64,000 bases of DNA from Amphibalanus amphitrite (GCF_019059575.1 NW_024881585.1:377001-441000), one strand, 5' to 3'. Numbered from the stretch's first letter, positions 20,515-31,927 are shown. Notes: generated by a model not told the origin, from the sequence alone. Numbers and translations are program-made.

Positions 20515-21205
20515 CCTGTATTCTGTATTCTGTATTCTGTATTCATCGTAAGGTCATCCAGTATCATGCCGGTTTTTCATGCCTAGAGTCATATAAAAGG
20601 TGATAAGCGAAATATTACATAGAGGGATGATAAGTAACACGCACATTACAAAGACAGACATACGCATGCGTTGCGCCACATGTGTCAGCACTGGACATTG
20701 TTACGGCATTGCGTCGGCCAGATAGGCGCGGAGACGCCTTTTGAATGCACCGATGCGTCTGACTGAGATTCTAGAGGGAAGACGATTGAAAACATCGGCA
20801 GTTCTGTAGAAGGAACGGCGTCTGCCGTATTCCGTCTTGATCACTGGTAGATCCAGATGGTCGTCCTGCCGTGTTTGGGTTTGCCGGATGTTGTGCCTCC
20901 GTACCAACTTCTGCGCCAGTGAATGCGGCTCCGAGTTGGTCAGTAAACGTCTCATCAGGCATAGCGCGTGGTAGGTGTGCAGCTGTGACGCTGAGAGCCA
21001 TTTAAGGTCTCGTATGACGTCGCTGATGTGATCCCTTCTCCTCCGGCCAGATATCACGCGCGCGCCGAAGTTGATGACTCGCTGAAGTCGTGTCAGGTTA
21101 CGTTTGGTACAGCTACCGTAAATCGACAGACAGTATCGAATGATGGAGATGACAAGGCTGCTGACCAGGGTCGGCAGGACACACGGCAGTCACTCTGCAG
21201 TCTGG
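20515..21205 (-). pseudogene. LINE-6: 3' end fragment of a CR1/Jockey-type ORF2
   Basis: An open segment at 20701-21057, extended in frame to about 21205, matches the ORF2 C-terminal region: RYCLSIYGSC, LQRVINFGARV, DLKWLSASQL, RRSFYRTADVFNRLP, RLRAYLADAMP and a stop at 20701. The 3' tail consists of ATACAGA-like repeats (20519-20548). It lacks RT and endonuclease, so it is a typical 5'-truncated insertion. Confidence 0.82.
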
Positions 21206-21455
21206 ATTTTTCCTGCTTGGACTTCACCGTTTAAACCTCAAGCAACTCAAGTTGCGGAGCGAACTCAAGAGTCCCAGACCCTTGATGAACTGAACGCTGC
21301 CGTGAGTCGTCGAAGGCTTCGTATGCACGATGGCCGGCGATCACTTGGGGCTCCAGCGGGGGCTTACATTGTGGCGCATCTTATGTATATTTTTATTTAT
21401 ATTTTACAGAAACATAATTATTGTTTAAGTTTCGCGAATCATCGATATATTATTC

Positions 21456-21736
21456 CAGGGCTGCGGAGTCGATGGATTTTCGGCGACTCCGACTCCGACT
21501 CCGACTCCGGGCAGAATTGTCGACTCCGACCGACTCCAACTCCCGACTCCGACTCCGCAGACCTAGCAGGGCTGCGGAGTCGACAGATTTTCGGTGACTC
21601 CGACTCCGACTCCGGCTCGGGTTTCTAAAATCGACTCCGACTCCGACTCCGACTCCGGTCACAACTGTCGACTCCGACCGACTCCGACTCCGACTCCGAC
21701 TCCGACTCCGACTCCGACTCCGACTCCGCAGCCCTG
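21456..21736. repeat. CGGAGT/ACTCCG hexanucleotide foldback repeat
   Basis: Starts CAGGGCTGCGGAGTCG and ends CGACTCCGCAGCCCTG, exact inverted ends around imperfect (GACTCC)n arrays. A related copy lies at 29927-30205 in the opposite sense. The Ser/Arg or Asp/Ser-rich reading frames in it are repeat artefacts. Confidence 0.75.
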
Positions 21737-22049
21737 TGTTATTCTATCTTGTTTAATTATTATTGATTAATTGCGCTTTGTATGATTCACTTTTATTTTC
21801 CCGCCTGTAACCATTGGCAACCACGCGCATTACTTTTTATGTCACGAATTTTATTTGCTTGAAAATTGAGGTTGCTTTTGTTGTGAATGTTTTTGAGTTG
21901 TCTGTCTATAATAGTATGTCCGAGAACTTGCGTTGATCATAACTCTTACAATATAATTTCTCATCATCAATAACTACTTTTATCGACCCTTGCCTGCCAC
22001 AACTTTACAGTTTACATATGTCATTTGCTAATGAACACCCTGCACTTGT

Positions 22050-22257
22050 GCACGTGACCTGACCTCAGAGGTCACATGTTGATCTGACACTTTTAACTTG
22101 ATTGTGAATCCCTGGGTGTTGTTTTTGTTTGCAAGGCTTTTAGCTTAATTATGGGTGAAACGGCGACGAGGGTCCAGCACCCCCCCCCCCCTCCCCACAC
22201 ACACACACTCTAGGCCCCTCTCGATATTCAGAAAGCCGATAGGTCCGACGAGGAATA
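22050..22257. mobile_element. Diverged MITE B relic (right end)
   Basis: Carries TGACCTGACCTCAGAGGTCAC, GGTGAAACGGCGA, a poly-C tract, and GATAGGTCCGACGAGGAATAA, the decayed counterpart of the MITE B right end (AATAGGTCCGGCGAGGGTTAA). Confidence 0.6.
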
Positions 22258-22837
22258 ACGGATACAACGACACCGAGACACGTGCACTCTTGAAATATGT
22301 TTGTTCCGTGTGGATTTGATTTTTGAGAATGTTTCCTTGTTTTGTCCATGTCTACGCTGAAATTCGCCAATCAGCCTTTTGCATTACCTGGCTGCATCGC
22401 TTCGAGTCTCATCAGTGGGAATGACTTCTACACTCTACACTATTAGTGCTTTCTTGGAATGATATCACGTTCGATAGAAGCATAAAGTGAACACATAGCG
22501 AACGGGGCGAGAGTAACACTTAACATATTGTTTAATGGTTAACCCTACCGAAGGTTGAACGAACAGTGCAGTTATTGAAATGAACTGTTCAACAGTTGTT
22601 CAGCGCAATAAACAAAATTTTATGAAACAGTAGGAAATTAAAAGTTGCGAAGGTTGAAATATGCAACCGTTAAGATAATGATATAAATAGGTACGTTGTC
22701 GGCGGTATGCCGATCATGACAACATTAATTGCTACGTCCTAAACAAATTGCCACGTCTTGCAGTCTAAAGGCCGCCCCACACTGGACCTCGCATGCGGGT
22801 TGCGAGTTTGCGGGTTTTGAGTTTGCGGGCATAATAC
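22258..22837. other. No gene seen
   Basis: AT-rich to 22740. Then GCGGGTTGCGAGTTTGCGGG-type sequence abuts the Gypsy LTR. The same GCATGCGGGTTGCGAG motif is found at the palindrome centre (41754-41769). Confidence 0.5.
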
Positions 22838-22997
22838 TGTTCCATTCCCGTGTTGTGGTCGAAGCCGTGATATTCCGGCCACTCTAATAGCCGGCGGCTA
22901 TACCGGCCGACCCAGGTGACCGCCCGCCCGAGAGCTGAATACAGTTGTCTGAGACACGAGCTGGAGTGTGGACTGCGGGCCGATTGCGATCCAAACA
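22838..22997 (+). repeat. Gypsy 5' LTR
   Basis: 160 bp, TGTTCCATTCCCG to CGATCCAAACA, nearly identical to 31768-31927. Confidence 0.94.
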
Positions 22998-23009
22998 TGG
23001 CGCGGTCGG
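22998..23009 (+). promoter_or_regulatory. Gypsy primer binding site, tRNA-Ser-like
   Basis: TGGCGCGGTCGG begins directly after the LTR. The complement differs by one base from the arthropod tRNA-Ser 3' end (CCGACTGCGCCA). The tRNA identity is inferred. Confidence 0.65.
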
Positions 23010-23102
23010 TATCTACGCCTTAGGGCAGTGTGAAGCTCCTCATTGTGACGATATTTGAGCGAGCAGTGATCCATCGAGAGAGTGTGTGCGTAGCGACTGA
23101 CG

Positions 23103-26100
23103 ATGTCCGACACTGAGAAGAATACCGAAATGAAGCCGGCAGGGGCGGCACCGGTGGAGACGTCGACAGAGATGCTAACTCGCCTCCTCGGGCAGCAGCT
23201 GGAGCTGGCGGCCAGGCGGGACGAGCAGCTGACCATGCTGCTACAGCATCTCCACCCTCAGCCGAGTACCGGCGCCGGCGCTCACCCAACGGGCACCGGC
23301 GCGAGCACCAGGACGGAGGACGCGACGGCGGCGGCTACCGCTGGTGTTCGGCAGCGAATCAGCCTGCCGGCGACGGGAATGCCAGTTCCCAGACTGCACT
23401 CATCGGTATCCCTGATGGAGTTCGAGACATGGAAAAGGAAATTCGACGGATACTGCTTGCTGACACACATCCGTGAGCTCTCCATTCCCGAACAGAAGGC
23501 AGCTCTCATCGCCGTCGTGGACGATGACTGGGCCCGCACGATCGATTTTGGACTGCAGATGCCTGCCGAATCGGATCTGGACACCATCATCGGCGCCATG
23601 CACGCGTACTTACGCCGTCAGCGAAACGTTATAATTGACCGCAGAGACTTCGCATCCCGTATGCAGCAGCCCGGCGAGTCGATCGATGAATATGTGTGTG
23701 CTTTGAAGGAAATCGCCGCGTGTTGCGATTTTTGTGAACAGTGCATCGATGACAGATATCGAGATCATCTCGTGGTGGGCACAATCGACAGTGACGCGCG
23801 CCGACGCATGCTCGAGACGACCGACTTGACGTTCGACAAGGCACTGGACATCTGTCGTGCTTCAGAATGTGCTGCAAACAACAGTTATGCGATCACTGAC
23901 TCTGGTACGGTTGGGAGGGTGTCGCGATACAGCAGTGAACGTGACCAACGGCGTTTTGAGAACGTAAACCGCTTCCCAGCAGATCGGTGCCAACGATGCG
24001 GCGCGCCGGAGCACCGAGACCTCCGGCGGTGCCCTGCTCTCGGCCGCACCTGCAACAACTGCCGCGAGCGAGACCACTTTGCCGTGGTCTGCCACGAGCA
24101 AGTCGAGCGTCGCCGTGTTGGCAGCCTTCCACGGACCGGTGGATCCAGCCGCGGGCGCGATCGCTCGCGCCGCGGCGGCCCACCGCCTGCCGACAGCCGC
24201 CGGGGCCGCCGACTGCGATCAGCTGACGCTGACAGCGCCACCTACGCAGCTCGACCCCGGCAGCGCAGCGCCACCTACACCAACCGCCGCCTGGTTGGGG
24301 GCTCTGGTGGCCGTCGGGTAGCGGTAGCTGGCGTCAGCGGAGACACGGATACGGACGCTGATGATCCTGAGTACGACTACTACGAAGACCACGACCACAG
24401 TGGAGATCCGGAATCGGCGGCACTCCTGAACGTATACGTATCTGACGTACGACTGAGGACCAGTTCTGTGAAGCGATCTCCTCGTGTGGAAATCGCAGTT
24501 CAGTACCGTAACGGTCAAAGAGTATCGAGTGCATGGACTCCAGATACAGGCGCCGAGGTGTCAGTCATCTCTCGAAACCATGCAGAACACATCGGAGTCA
24601 ATCTGGATGATCTGACTCCCTCGAAGACGACACTGTGGACAGCCGACGGACGGAAAATGCGGTGCATGGGAACGTGTGAACTAACGCTACAGCTGGGAGA
24701 CGTCACACATTCGACGGAAGTGTCTGTTCTACAATCACTGCACACCCCACTCCTGGCATGGCACGACTGTGTGAAACTCGGCATTCTGCCGCCCGAGTTT
24801 CCACGGCAAATCCGACGCCTGGAAGACCGAGGACCACCATCGACGGCACCCTCGGCTCAGTCGGACCCCGCGGACAGCAAAGCAGCTCATCATCGGGGAG
24901 ACAGGCCGTCACCGACTGCTGGGCCGACCGGCACACGCAGCCGCAGCGCGCCGCCAGGGAGTCTGCGTAAACACCCTGTCAGGTCCTCTCCGTCCTGTCC
25001 GGTGTCGGAAGAACGTCCCCCAGATTGGGTCCTCAAGATCAAGAAAACAAGCAGCGTCACACCCTCCATTCAAGAACGGCAGCAGCACTTTGCGGCTCTG
25101 AAGGCGGAGTTCCCAAGAGTATTCGACGTCGAATCTGAACTGCGTGAAATGGTGGGCGAGCCAATGTCCATTGAGCTCACAGAAGACGCAGTTCCATACG
25201 CACAGACCTGTGCGCGCAATATCCCCTTCAACTGGCGAGACGATGTGCGTCAGCAGCTTGACGAACTTCTGCAATTTGACGTCATTGAGGCAGTTGAACA
25301 CCCGACAGAGTGGTGTCATCCGTTATGCCCGGTACCCAAGACGGACTCTGACGGCAAGACGGTTGGGTGTCGAATCACGGTAGACTTCACCAAGCTCAAC
25401 CGTTTCGTGAGGCGGCCTGTGCACCCCGCCCGCACGCCACACGACGCTGTGTCATCGATCGCCACTGGTGCCAAAATTTTCACCAAAATGGACTGCAAAG
25501 CCGGCTATCACCAACTTGCGCTGAGAGAGGAGGACCGTGACCTCACGTGCTTCATCACTCCCTGGGGGAGATATCGTTTCAAGCGTATGCCAATGGGAAT
25601 TACGCACTCTGGAGATGTCTACAACCGACGCGGCGACAGCGCGCTGGGAGACATCCCGAACACTGTGAAAGTAGTAGACGATATGCTGGCGTGGGATGAC
25701 GACTATGCCGACCACCTACTGCACGTTTGGAGGCTGCTGAAGAGATGCAACGACTACAACATCACGCTGAACCCGGCGAAATGCCAGTTCGGCATGGACA
25801 GGGTCGACTTTTGTGGATTTACGATCAGCTCGGATGGCTACACCGTCGATGAGAAGAAGGTGCGCGCGGTAAAGAACTTCCCACAGCCAAGCAACATCAC
25901 AGACCTCAGAGCCTTTCTTGGCCTGGTCAACTAACTGGGGTCCTTCTCCGACGAGATCGCAGTAGCCGCTGAACCACTGCGACAGCTACTGAAGCCACGT
26001 AATGCGTGGCTATGGACCCCGGCCCACACGACAGCGTTTGAAAAAGTCAAGCAGGCTTTAGTGTCGCCGCCCGTTCTCGATTTCTACAACCCCGCACGCC

Positions 26101-26235
26101 GCACTGTCCTGGAGACGGATGCATCTCGTCTCGGGGGCCTGGGATTCTGCCTCCGACAGCAGGACGAGTGCGGGAGGTGGAGGCTGGTGCAGTGTGGATC
26201 CCGCTTTTTGACGGAAGTCGAAACCCGTTACACGG
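23103..26235 (+). pseudogene. Gypsy gag-pol, first segment (gag, protease, RT, start of RNase H)
   Basis: A single frame from ATG 23103. Gag to about residue 290, then a cysteine cluster CQRCGAPEH (about 296) and a canonical CCHC knuckle CNNCRERDHFAVVC (about 317-330). An Arg-rich spacer follows. The protease motif is DTGAEVSVIS (about 482). The RT has ITVDFTKLNR, FTKMDCKAGYHQ, FKRMPMG and VVDDMLAW (the catalytic DD pair, about 857). A TAA at 25932-25934 interrupts between RT and RNase H and the same frame continues (RNase H-type TDAS near 26115). A CAA-to-TAA change would explain the stop, but that is an inference. The foldback element cuts at 26235. Confidence 0.92.
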
Positions 26236-27410
26236 ACGGTCGTCAAGTTAGATGTAAGTGAATCCTAATCTATAATCTAAGATTCGGAATCAGGTGAGCC
26301 CCTACGATTTGGCCCAAACTTGGTCAGTGGATAGTACGTAACGTCTTGATTACGATGCACCCAAAATCTAAGCTCGGCCCGCCATATTTACGAAGTTACG
26401 GATGTTTGAATTTCAAGGTCATTCGGGAGAGCCCCTGCGATTTCCGTCAAAATTAGTGTACGGACACTCTAGATGCTCCTCATTACGAATATCACAAAAT
26501 TTAAGCTCGGCCCGCCATATTTACGAAGTTACGGAGGTTTGAATTTCAAGGTCATTTGGGTGAGCCCCTGCGATTTCCGTCAAAATTGGTATACGGACAT
26601 ATTACATCCTCCTCATTACAAATATCATAAAAGTTAAGCTTGGCCCGCCATATTTTTCAAGTTACGGAGTCACAAAGCTACGGAATTTCAAGGTCATTCG
26701 GAGAGCCCCTCCGATTTTCGTCAAAATTTGTATGCGGACACATTACATGCTCCTCATTACGAATATCGTAAAAGCTAAGCTCGGCCCGCACTATTTCAAA
26801 AGTTACTGACGTTTGAAACTCACTGAAATTCAAACATCTCTAACTTTTGAAATAGTGCGGGCCGAGGTTAGCTTTTACGATATTCGTAATGAGGAGCATG
26901 TAATGTGTCCGCATACAAATTTTGACGAAAATCGGAGGGGCTCTCCGAATGACCTTGAAATTCCGTAACTTTGTGACTCCGTAACTTGAAAAATATGGCG
27001 GGCCGAGCTTAACTTTTATGATATTTGTAATCAGGAGGATGTAATATGTCCGTATACCAATTTTGACGGAAATCGCAGTGGCTCACCCAAATGACCTTGA
27101 AATTCAAACCTCCGTTACTTCGTAAATATGGCGGGCCGAGCTTAAATTTTGTGATATTCGTAATGAGGAGCATCTAGAGTGTCCGTACACAAATTTTGAC
27201 GGAAATCGTAGGGGCTCTCCCGAATGACCTTGAAATTCAAAAATACGTAACTTCGTAAATATGGCGGGCCGAGCTTAGATTTTGGGTGCATCGTAATCAG
27301 GACGTTACGTACTATCCACTGACCAAGTTTGGTCCAAATCGTAGGGGCTCACCTGATTCCGAATCTTAGATTATAGATTAGGATTCACTTACATCTAACT
27401 TGACGACCGT
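26236..27410. mobile_element. Foldback/MULE-like element: 1175 bp near-perfect palindrome
   Basis: Begins ACGGTCGTCAAGTT and ends with its reverse complement, flanked by the 9 bp duplication GTTACACGG (26227-26235 and 27411-27419). The whole element is two arms of about 580 bp meeting near 26820-26825. Each arm holds about three imperfect direct repeats of roughly 130 bp (GGTCATTCGG, GATTTCCGTCAAAAT, CTCGGCCCGCCATATT recur). No ORF. Internal tandem repeats within long inverted arms and a 9 bp duplication are hallmarks of FB and some Mutator-like non-autonomous elements. Confidence 0.92.
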
Positions 27411-28527
27411 GTTACACGGTGATCGAACTTGAACTGCTCGCCCTCGTATGGGCATGCAAGAAAGCTGACATGTTCCTCAGAGGTATGCAAAGTTTCGAAG
27501 TTTTTCTAGATCATCGTCCTCTGATCCCGGTTTTGAACAAGAAAACGCTGCCGGAAATTGAAAACCCGCGCCTACAGCGTTTGCGGGAAAAACTCATCCC
27601 GTACAACTTCATCGCTAGCTGGAGACAGGGAAAGCTGCACTCCATCCCGGACGCCCTGTCTTGGGCCCCGACCGAGCAGCCGACGGCGGATGATGAAGAA
27701 GCAGAATCCGATGTGAACCGGCAAGTCCAGGGTGTGATCAACCGTCTGACGTCCGACAAAGACGCGGCTGACGTCAGCCCGTTCAGAGACGCCACACTAG
27801 ACGAGGTCCGAGCTGCAACAGTCAGTGACTCGGAACTGACCGCGTTAAAGCTCGTGATCATGAATGGCTTTTCTGATCATCGAAGCCAGCTGGAGCCGAT
27901 GCTGCAGCCCTACTGGGGCTGTCGTGATCGACTGACTGTCGATGATGGCCTCATCCTGGCGGGGCAGCGGCTGGTCATCCCACAGCGTCTCCGGCGTGCG
28001 ACACTGGAACGACTGCATTCCAGTCATCAAGGAATTGAACGCACAAAACAACGAGCGCGACAGACAATATACTGGCCTCAACTCGATAAACACATCAGCG
28101 ATCTCATCGGAGCCTGTCAGCAGTGTCAGCGCCACCTGCCGAGTCTGCAGAAAGAGCCGCTGATTCAGGAGCCGACGCCGACACGCGTTTTCCAGGCGGT
28201 GTCGGCCGACTACTTTACCTGGGCTGGACGGACCTATTTAGTCTATGTGGATAGACTATCTGGCTGGCCCTCTGTCTTCCATGTGAGAGAACAGGCATCA
28301 GCACGAGCCCTCACGCGAAGTCTCCGCAAAATGTTCGCAGCCACTGGCGTTCCACAAACATTGAGAACTGACGGGGGAGGTCAGTTCACAGCACGGCTGA
28401 CACGCGAGTTCCTGAGGAGGTGGGGAGTGGTGCACGAAGTATCCACTCCCCACTATGCCCAATCCAACGGTCACGTTGAGGCTGCCGTTAGGAGTGTAAA
28501 ACGACTCGTCAAGAAAACGACTCAGCG
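27411..28527 (+). pseudogene. Gypsy pol, second segment (RNase H end, integrase)
   Basis: In register with 26235 once the foldback element and one duplication are ignored. RNase H end: ELELLALVWACKKADMF, DHRPL and LHSIPDALS. Integrase zinc domain H...H...CQQCQ (about 28015-28130). Core: SADYFTWAGR (Asp near 28206), LRTDGGGQF (Asp near 28370) and NGHVEAAVRSV (Glu near 28481). All three DDE residues are visible. Cut by the Transib-like element at 28528. Confidence 0.92.
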
Positions 28528-28978
28528 CACTATGGTTGGAAACGGCCTCACGGATGGCCGGGGGTCAACGCGAAAAAATGTTTTGCCCATAACTTGTTAA
28601 TGCGTAGACCGACTGCGATGAAACTTTGCATAGATATACCAGTGTCTTTCGTGCATCGTACAGTAACTCAGAAATGACGAGGTCACGTCACGTCACGCGT
28701 GTGTGACGTCATCATTGCAAGTATGCTATAAGTCGCCTATGTCTTTCGTTATGTTATCGATATCGCTAGGCATTTTGAACATGTTTTGAATACTGCTATT
28801 ACTGAATGGATATTGTTGTTATGCTTTAGGGCGAGAAATATCAACGTAGTGACGCACAGTGTCTTACTATTGGTCATAAAGGGTCAAAAATTTGGAGAAA
28901 GAGTATTTATGATTTTTTTTAGATTGGGCAAAAAAGTAAGAAATAAAATGACGATCAAATGACAAAACATGCGTCAGA

Positions 28979-29836
28979 TTAACCCGGCAGTTGCTAGGGT
29001 ATTTCCCCATCCGCCGTTTGCCGGGGGGGGGGGGCGTTCAACGCCCCCAGCCGATAACTCGCGAACAAATAGGCGCAGCGAAACGCACGAGGCGCGGCAA
29101 ACGAAAGAAGAACGCGACGAGACGATTCACATGAATACTTTAAAGTTGAATTTCGAGGTCACAGGTCGGGTCAAGGTCAGGTCAAACACTTGAAATCGGG
29201 CTTTCAGTAGCATGGACTTTAGAACCTCGCAATCGGTGCCTCGCGTTTCGCGTTTCGATTATATCGTCATCAGTTGGTCCTAAATAAATTCAGTCATCAG
29301 TTGGTCCTAAACAATCTGTCACAACTGTCACAACTGTCACAACCCTTCATATAAGTGCTAAAAGAGTGTCAGATCAATGTAGGGGTCAGTCAAACATAGG
29401 CCACTGGCCAGGGTCAAAGTCAGGTCAATCAGGTAAGCACATAACCCCGAAAATTAAAACTGGTACCTATTCGCAGCCCATGCATGACACATGTTTTATG
29501 GGTACTTTTGGGCGTAGAACACGATGGTGACATTCATTTTATCATACGAGTACGTGGCTGGTTGAAAAAGATCAATTTCAGAAATGCATGCATCATGGTC
29601 GTGAAGTAGTCACGAGAAATTGCCAACATTCAGTTCAAGATTTTGGAAAATGTAGAACGATGATCAAAAACCATAGATAGCCATTTGATTTGCCATGGTA
29701 TTGGCAGTGTAATGGCGTTTACAGCATGTAAACGCTAAGCCGTAATCGCCACGCCATATGTGGAAGGCTTTTGGTGTCAATACATACATACATACATATT
29801 ACATACATACATGTCTGTATGTCTGCTCTGTCGGTG
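28979..29836. mobile_element. TTAA-type MITE D, copy 1 (right end lost)
   Basis: Starts TTAACCCGGCAGTTGCT, then a G-tract hairpin (GGGGGGCGTTCAACGCCCCC). Collinear with 50100-51021 (GATAACTCG, CAATAGGCGCAGCG, GTCACAGGTC, CACGATGGTGACATT) to about 29836, where a CATA-repeat region takes over. No right TTAA end. AGGTCA half-sites at 29155-29190 and 29405-29435. Confidence 0.8.
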
Positions 29837-29926
29837 GATATCCATATCCATAATCCAGGATATCCATACACGTTTGCACGATATCCATACTCCAGGTGCA
29901 GGGGCGAGCAGTTACTTCTTACGAGG

Positions 29927-30205
29927 GGTGCGGAGTCGAAGTCAGAGTCGGAGTCAGAGTCGGAGTCGGAGTCAGAGTCGCCCAGAGTCGTGGCAACGAG
30001 CCAGGAGTCGGAGTCGGAGTCGGGGTCGGTCAGGAGCCCGCAGTGGAAGTCGGAGTCGGTCCGAATCGGAACAGCTCCATCACGACTCCGAAACACTGGC
30101 AGGGGTCCGGAGTCGGAGACAGAGTCGGCCGGAGTCATGGCAACGAGTCAGGAGTCGGAGTTGTAGTCGGAGTCGGATTTGGCGCCACCACGACTCCGCA
30201 AACCT
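29927..30205. repeat. CGGAGT hexanucleotide foldback repeat, second copy
   Basis: GGGGTGCGGAGTCG ... CGACTCCGCAAACC with imperfect (GGAGTC)n between. Same family as 21456-21736, opposite sense. The Ser/Arg-rich frames here are artefacts. Confidence 0.75.
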
Positions 30206-30797
30206 GCTTCTTACCATCATTTATAAGGATAAGCGATTGCAAGACTGACGAGCCGACCTGGTGCTAACGAAGCGACGGGTAGGTACGCCTCGGGAGATGA
30301 AGCTTCACGGACGATTTTGCGCACAAGTGCGCAGTCTGCTTTTACGTTCCCCTTACGCAGAATTGAACAGAGATTTATTCTGCCAAAAAGCTCAATGGAG
30401 GTCGATGGATAACTTTTTGTATGTCCAATGAAACATAAACGTAATTTTGCAAATATTGCTGTGGTGACACTGCAAACAGAATGCAATGCCGTTCCTGATT
30501 TTGAACACGCATGGGAAAAAGAGTCACTCCACTCGATAGCCAACATAACAAGGATTATTTTGATATATAATAATCCAGTTTTACAACGTCATGGAGGTAC
30601 TCCACATGCTATCACCAGCGCGGTTGTTTAAACCTTTGACGGCGCACCAAAAAAGCCACTATCAGAAACTTCCGATTCCACGTACAATAATGGAGACTAA
30701 ATGCGCAACTAAATAATTTTTTCTGTCCAATTCAAAACATTTCATCAATTTCCAACAGAATGACACCCCAAATATACATAAATTCCGAAATTGCCCA
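30206..30797. other. Transib-like element interior, no gene seen
   Basis: AT-rich non-coding sequence up to the right inverted repeat. No domain is recognisable in the short frames. Confidence 0.55.
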
Positions 30798-30830
30798 CGG
30801 CCATCCGTGAGGCCGTTTCCAACCATAGTG

Positions 30831-31433
30831 CAGCGTGGCGATCTCGACACTGACGAGTTCGTCCAAGGCCTGCTGGAGCTCCGAAACACCCCTCGCAGCG
30901 ACGGGCGCTCACCGGCGCAAATTCTATTCGGACACCCGCTGAGGTCGCAGGTGCCAGCACACCACCGAGCATTCGCGGAAAAATGGCAGAAGGCGGCGGA
31001 CGCATGTGACGCCAAAGCCTCAGAACAGAAACGCCAAGTCGAGGCACACTACAACACAACAGCACGGTCACACTGGCCACTCCGCGTCGGACAACAAGTC
31101 CTGCTTCAGAACCCCATCACCAGAGTGTGGGATGGTGCTGGTACTGTAACCGGCGTCGGAGCCAGACGGGACTACACCGTAAAGCTACCCAGCGGGCGGC
31201 TTCTCTGGAGGAACCGGCGCTACTTGCGACCCCAGCGCGTTCCTGCTGTCTCGTCTCCTCCATCAGCCCAAACTGCGCAGCCGCGACAGCAGCAGCGGTC
31301 AGCCATGGAGACCGCCGAGCAGCAGGCACAAGCACTGTCGCCGTCAGCCCGTGAGAGCCGTGCGCTACCAGATCTCCGCCCGGTAACACCACCGGTCACC
31401 ACCGCACCCGGCGCCGCACCCGACGTCCATTAG
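30831..31433 (+). pseudogene. Gypsy pol, third segment (integrase C terminus)
   Basis: Continues the integrase after the Transib-like element: FVQGLLELRNTPRSDGRSP, AQILFGHPLRS and an SH3-like end with WPLRVGQQVLLQN, then GRLLWRNRRYLRP. The Pro/Gln-rich tail ends at TAG 31431-31433. This is the usual Gypsy integrase C-terminal layout. Confidence 0.9.
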
Positions 31434-31767
31434 CCGCGGCGCAGCACCCGGCAACGACAACAGACGACACGCCTCTCTGTGAGCTGGGGCGGCAAATCGT
31501 ATTGCTCGATTCCCTGAAGTGCCGTGCGATTCGTTGGTACGACCATGCGAATGAATGCGTGTGCAGTTATTATACCGTTAGACATCATGCAAATAGGCAA
31601 TATTTTTTGTTAGTTGCAGCCAATGGACATGTTACGCTATGGGTTTTGTGCGTCAATCTATTTGGTCATGCTCCCGAAGTACTTATTTTGGTTTATTATG
31701 ACGCATTTCGATACCTGCGCCTCAAATGTGTCTCGGGGGAGGTGTTGGCTAGTTATCTGGGGGGAGG
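31434..31767 (+). other. Gypsy 3' untranslated region and polypurine tract
   Basis: No further ORF of note. A purine run GGGGGGAGG (about 31759-31767) precedes the 3' LTR. Confidence 0.7.
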
Positions 31768-31927
31768 TGTTCCATTCCCGTGTTGCGGTCGAAGCCGTGT
31801 TATTCCGGCCACTCTAATAGCCGGCGGCTATACCGGCCGACCCAGGTGACCGCCCGCCCGAGAGCTGAATACAGTTGTCTGAGACACGAGCTGGAGTGTG
31901 GACTGCGGGCCGATTGCGATCCAAACA
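31768..31927 (+). repeat. Gypsy 3' LTR
   Basis: 160 bp, nearly identical to the 5' LTR. It ends six bases before the BEL-2 5' LTR, so Gypsy inserted into the BEL-2 target duplication. Confidence 0.94.

Larger units (their letters stand above)
28528..30830. mobile_element. Transib-like non-autonomous DNA transposon
   Basis: Perfect terminal inverted repeats of about 33 bp beginning CACTATGGTTGGAAAC (28528 onward, and the reverse complement ending at 30830). The 5 bp duplication is CAGCG (28523-28527 and 30831-30835). CACWATG-type ends with GC-rich 5 bp duplications define Transib. CACTA elements share the first bases but make 2-3 bp duplications. No transposase ORF is seen. The interior was invaded by MITE D1 and a CGGAGT repeat. 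The Gypsy integrase frame is in register on both sides. Confidence 0.87.
22838..31927 (+). mobile_element. Ty3/Gypsy retrotransposon, complete, with two DNA transposons nested in pol
   Basis: LTRs 22838-22997 and 31768-31927, both 160 bp with about two mismatches, TGTTCC...AAACA. Flanked by AATAC at 22833-22837 and 31928-31932. Gag, protease, RT, RNase H, integrase order. About 5.6 kb without the insertions at 26236-27410 and 28528-30830. The short LTRs, single gag-pol frame and tRNA-Ser-like primer site resemble the Mag lineage. Recently inserted, given the LTR identity. Confidence 0.94.

Noticed and set aside
29719..30267. Ser/Arg- and Asp/Ser-rich frames resembling SR proteins
   Set aside because: Translations of the CGGAGT hexanucleotide repeat in several frames on both strands.
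28528..30830. CACTA/EnSpm classification for the element with CACTA ends
   Set aside because: The flanking duplication is 5 bp (CAGCG) rather than 2-3 bp, and the ends continue as CACTATGG, which fits Transib better.
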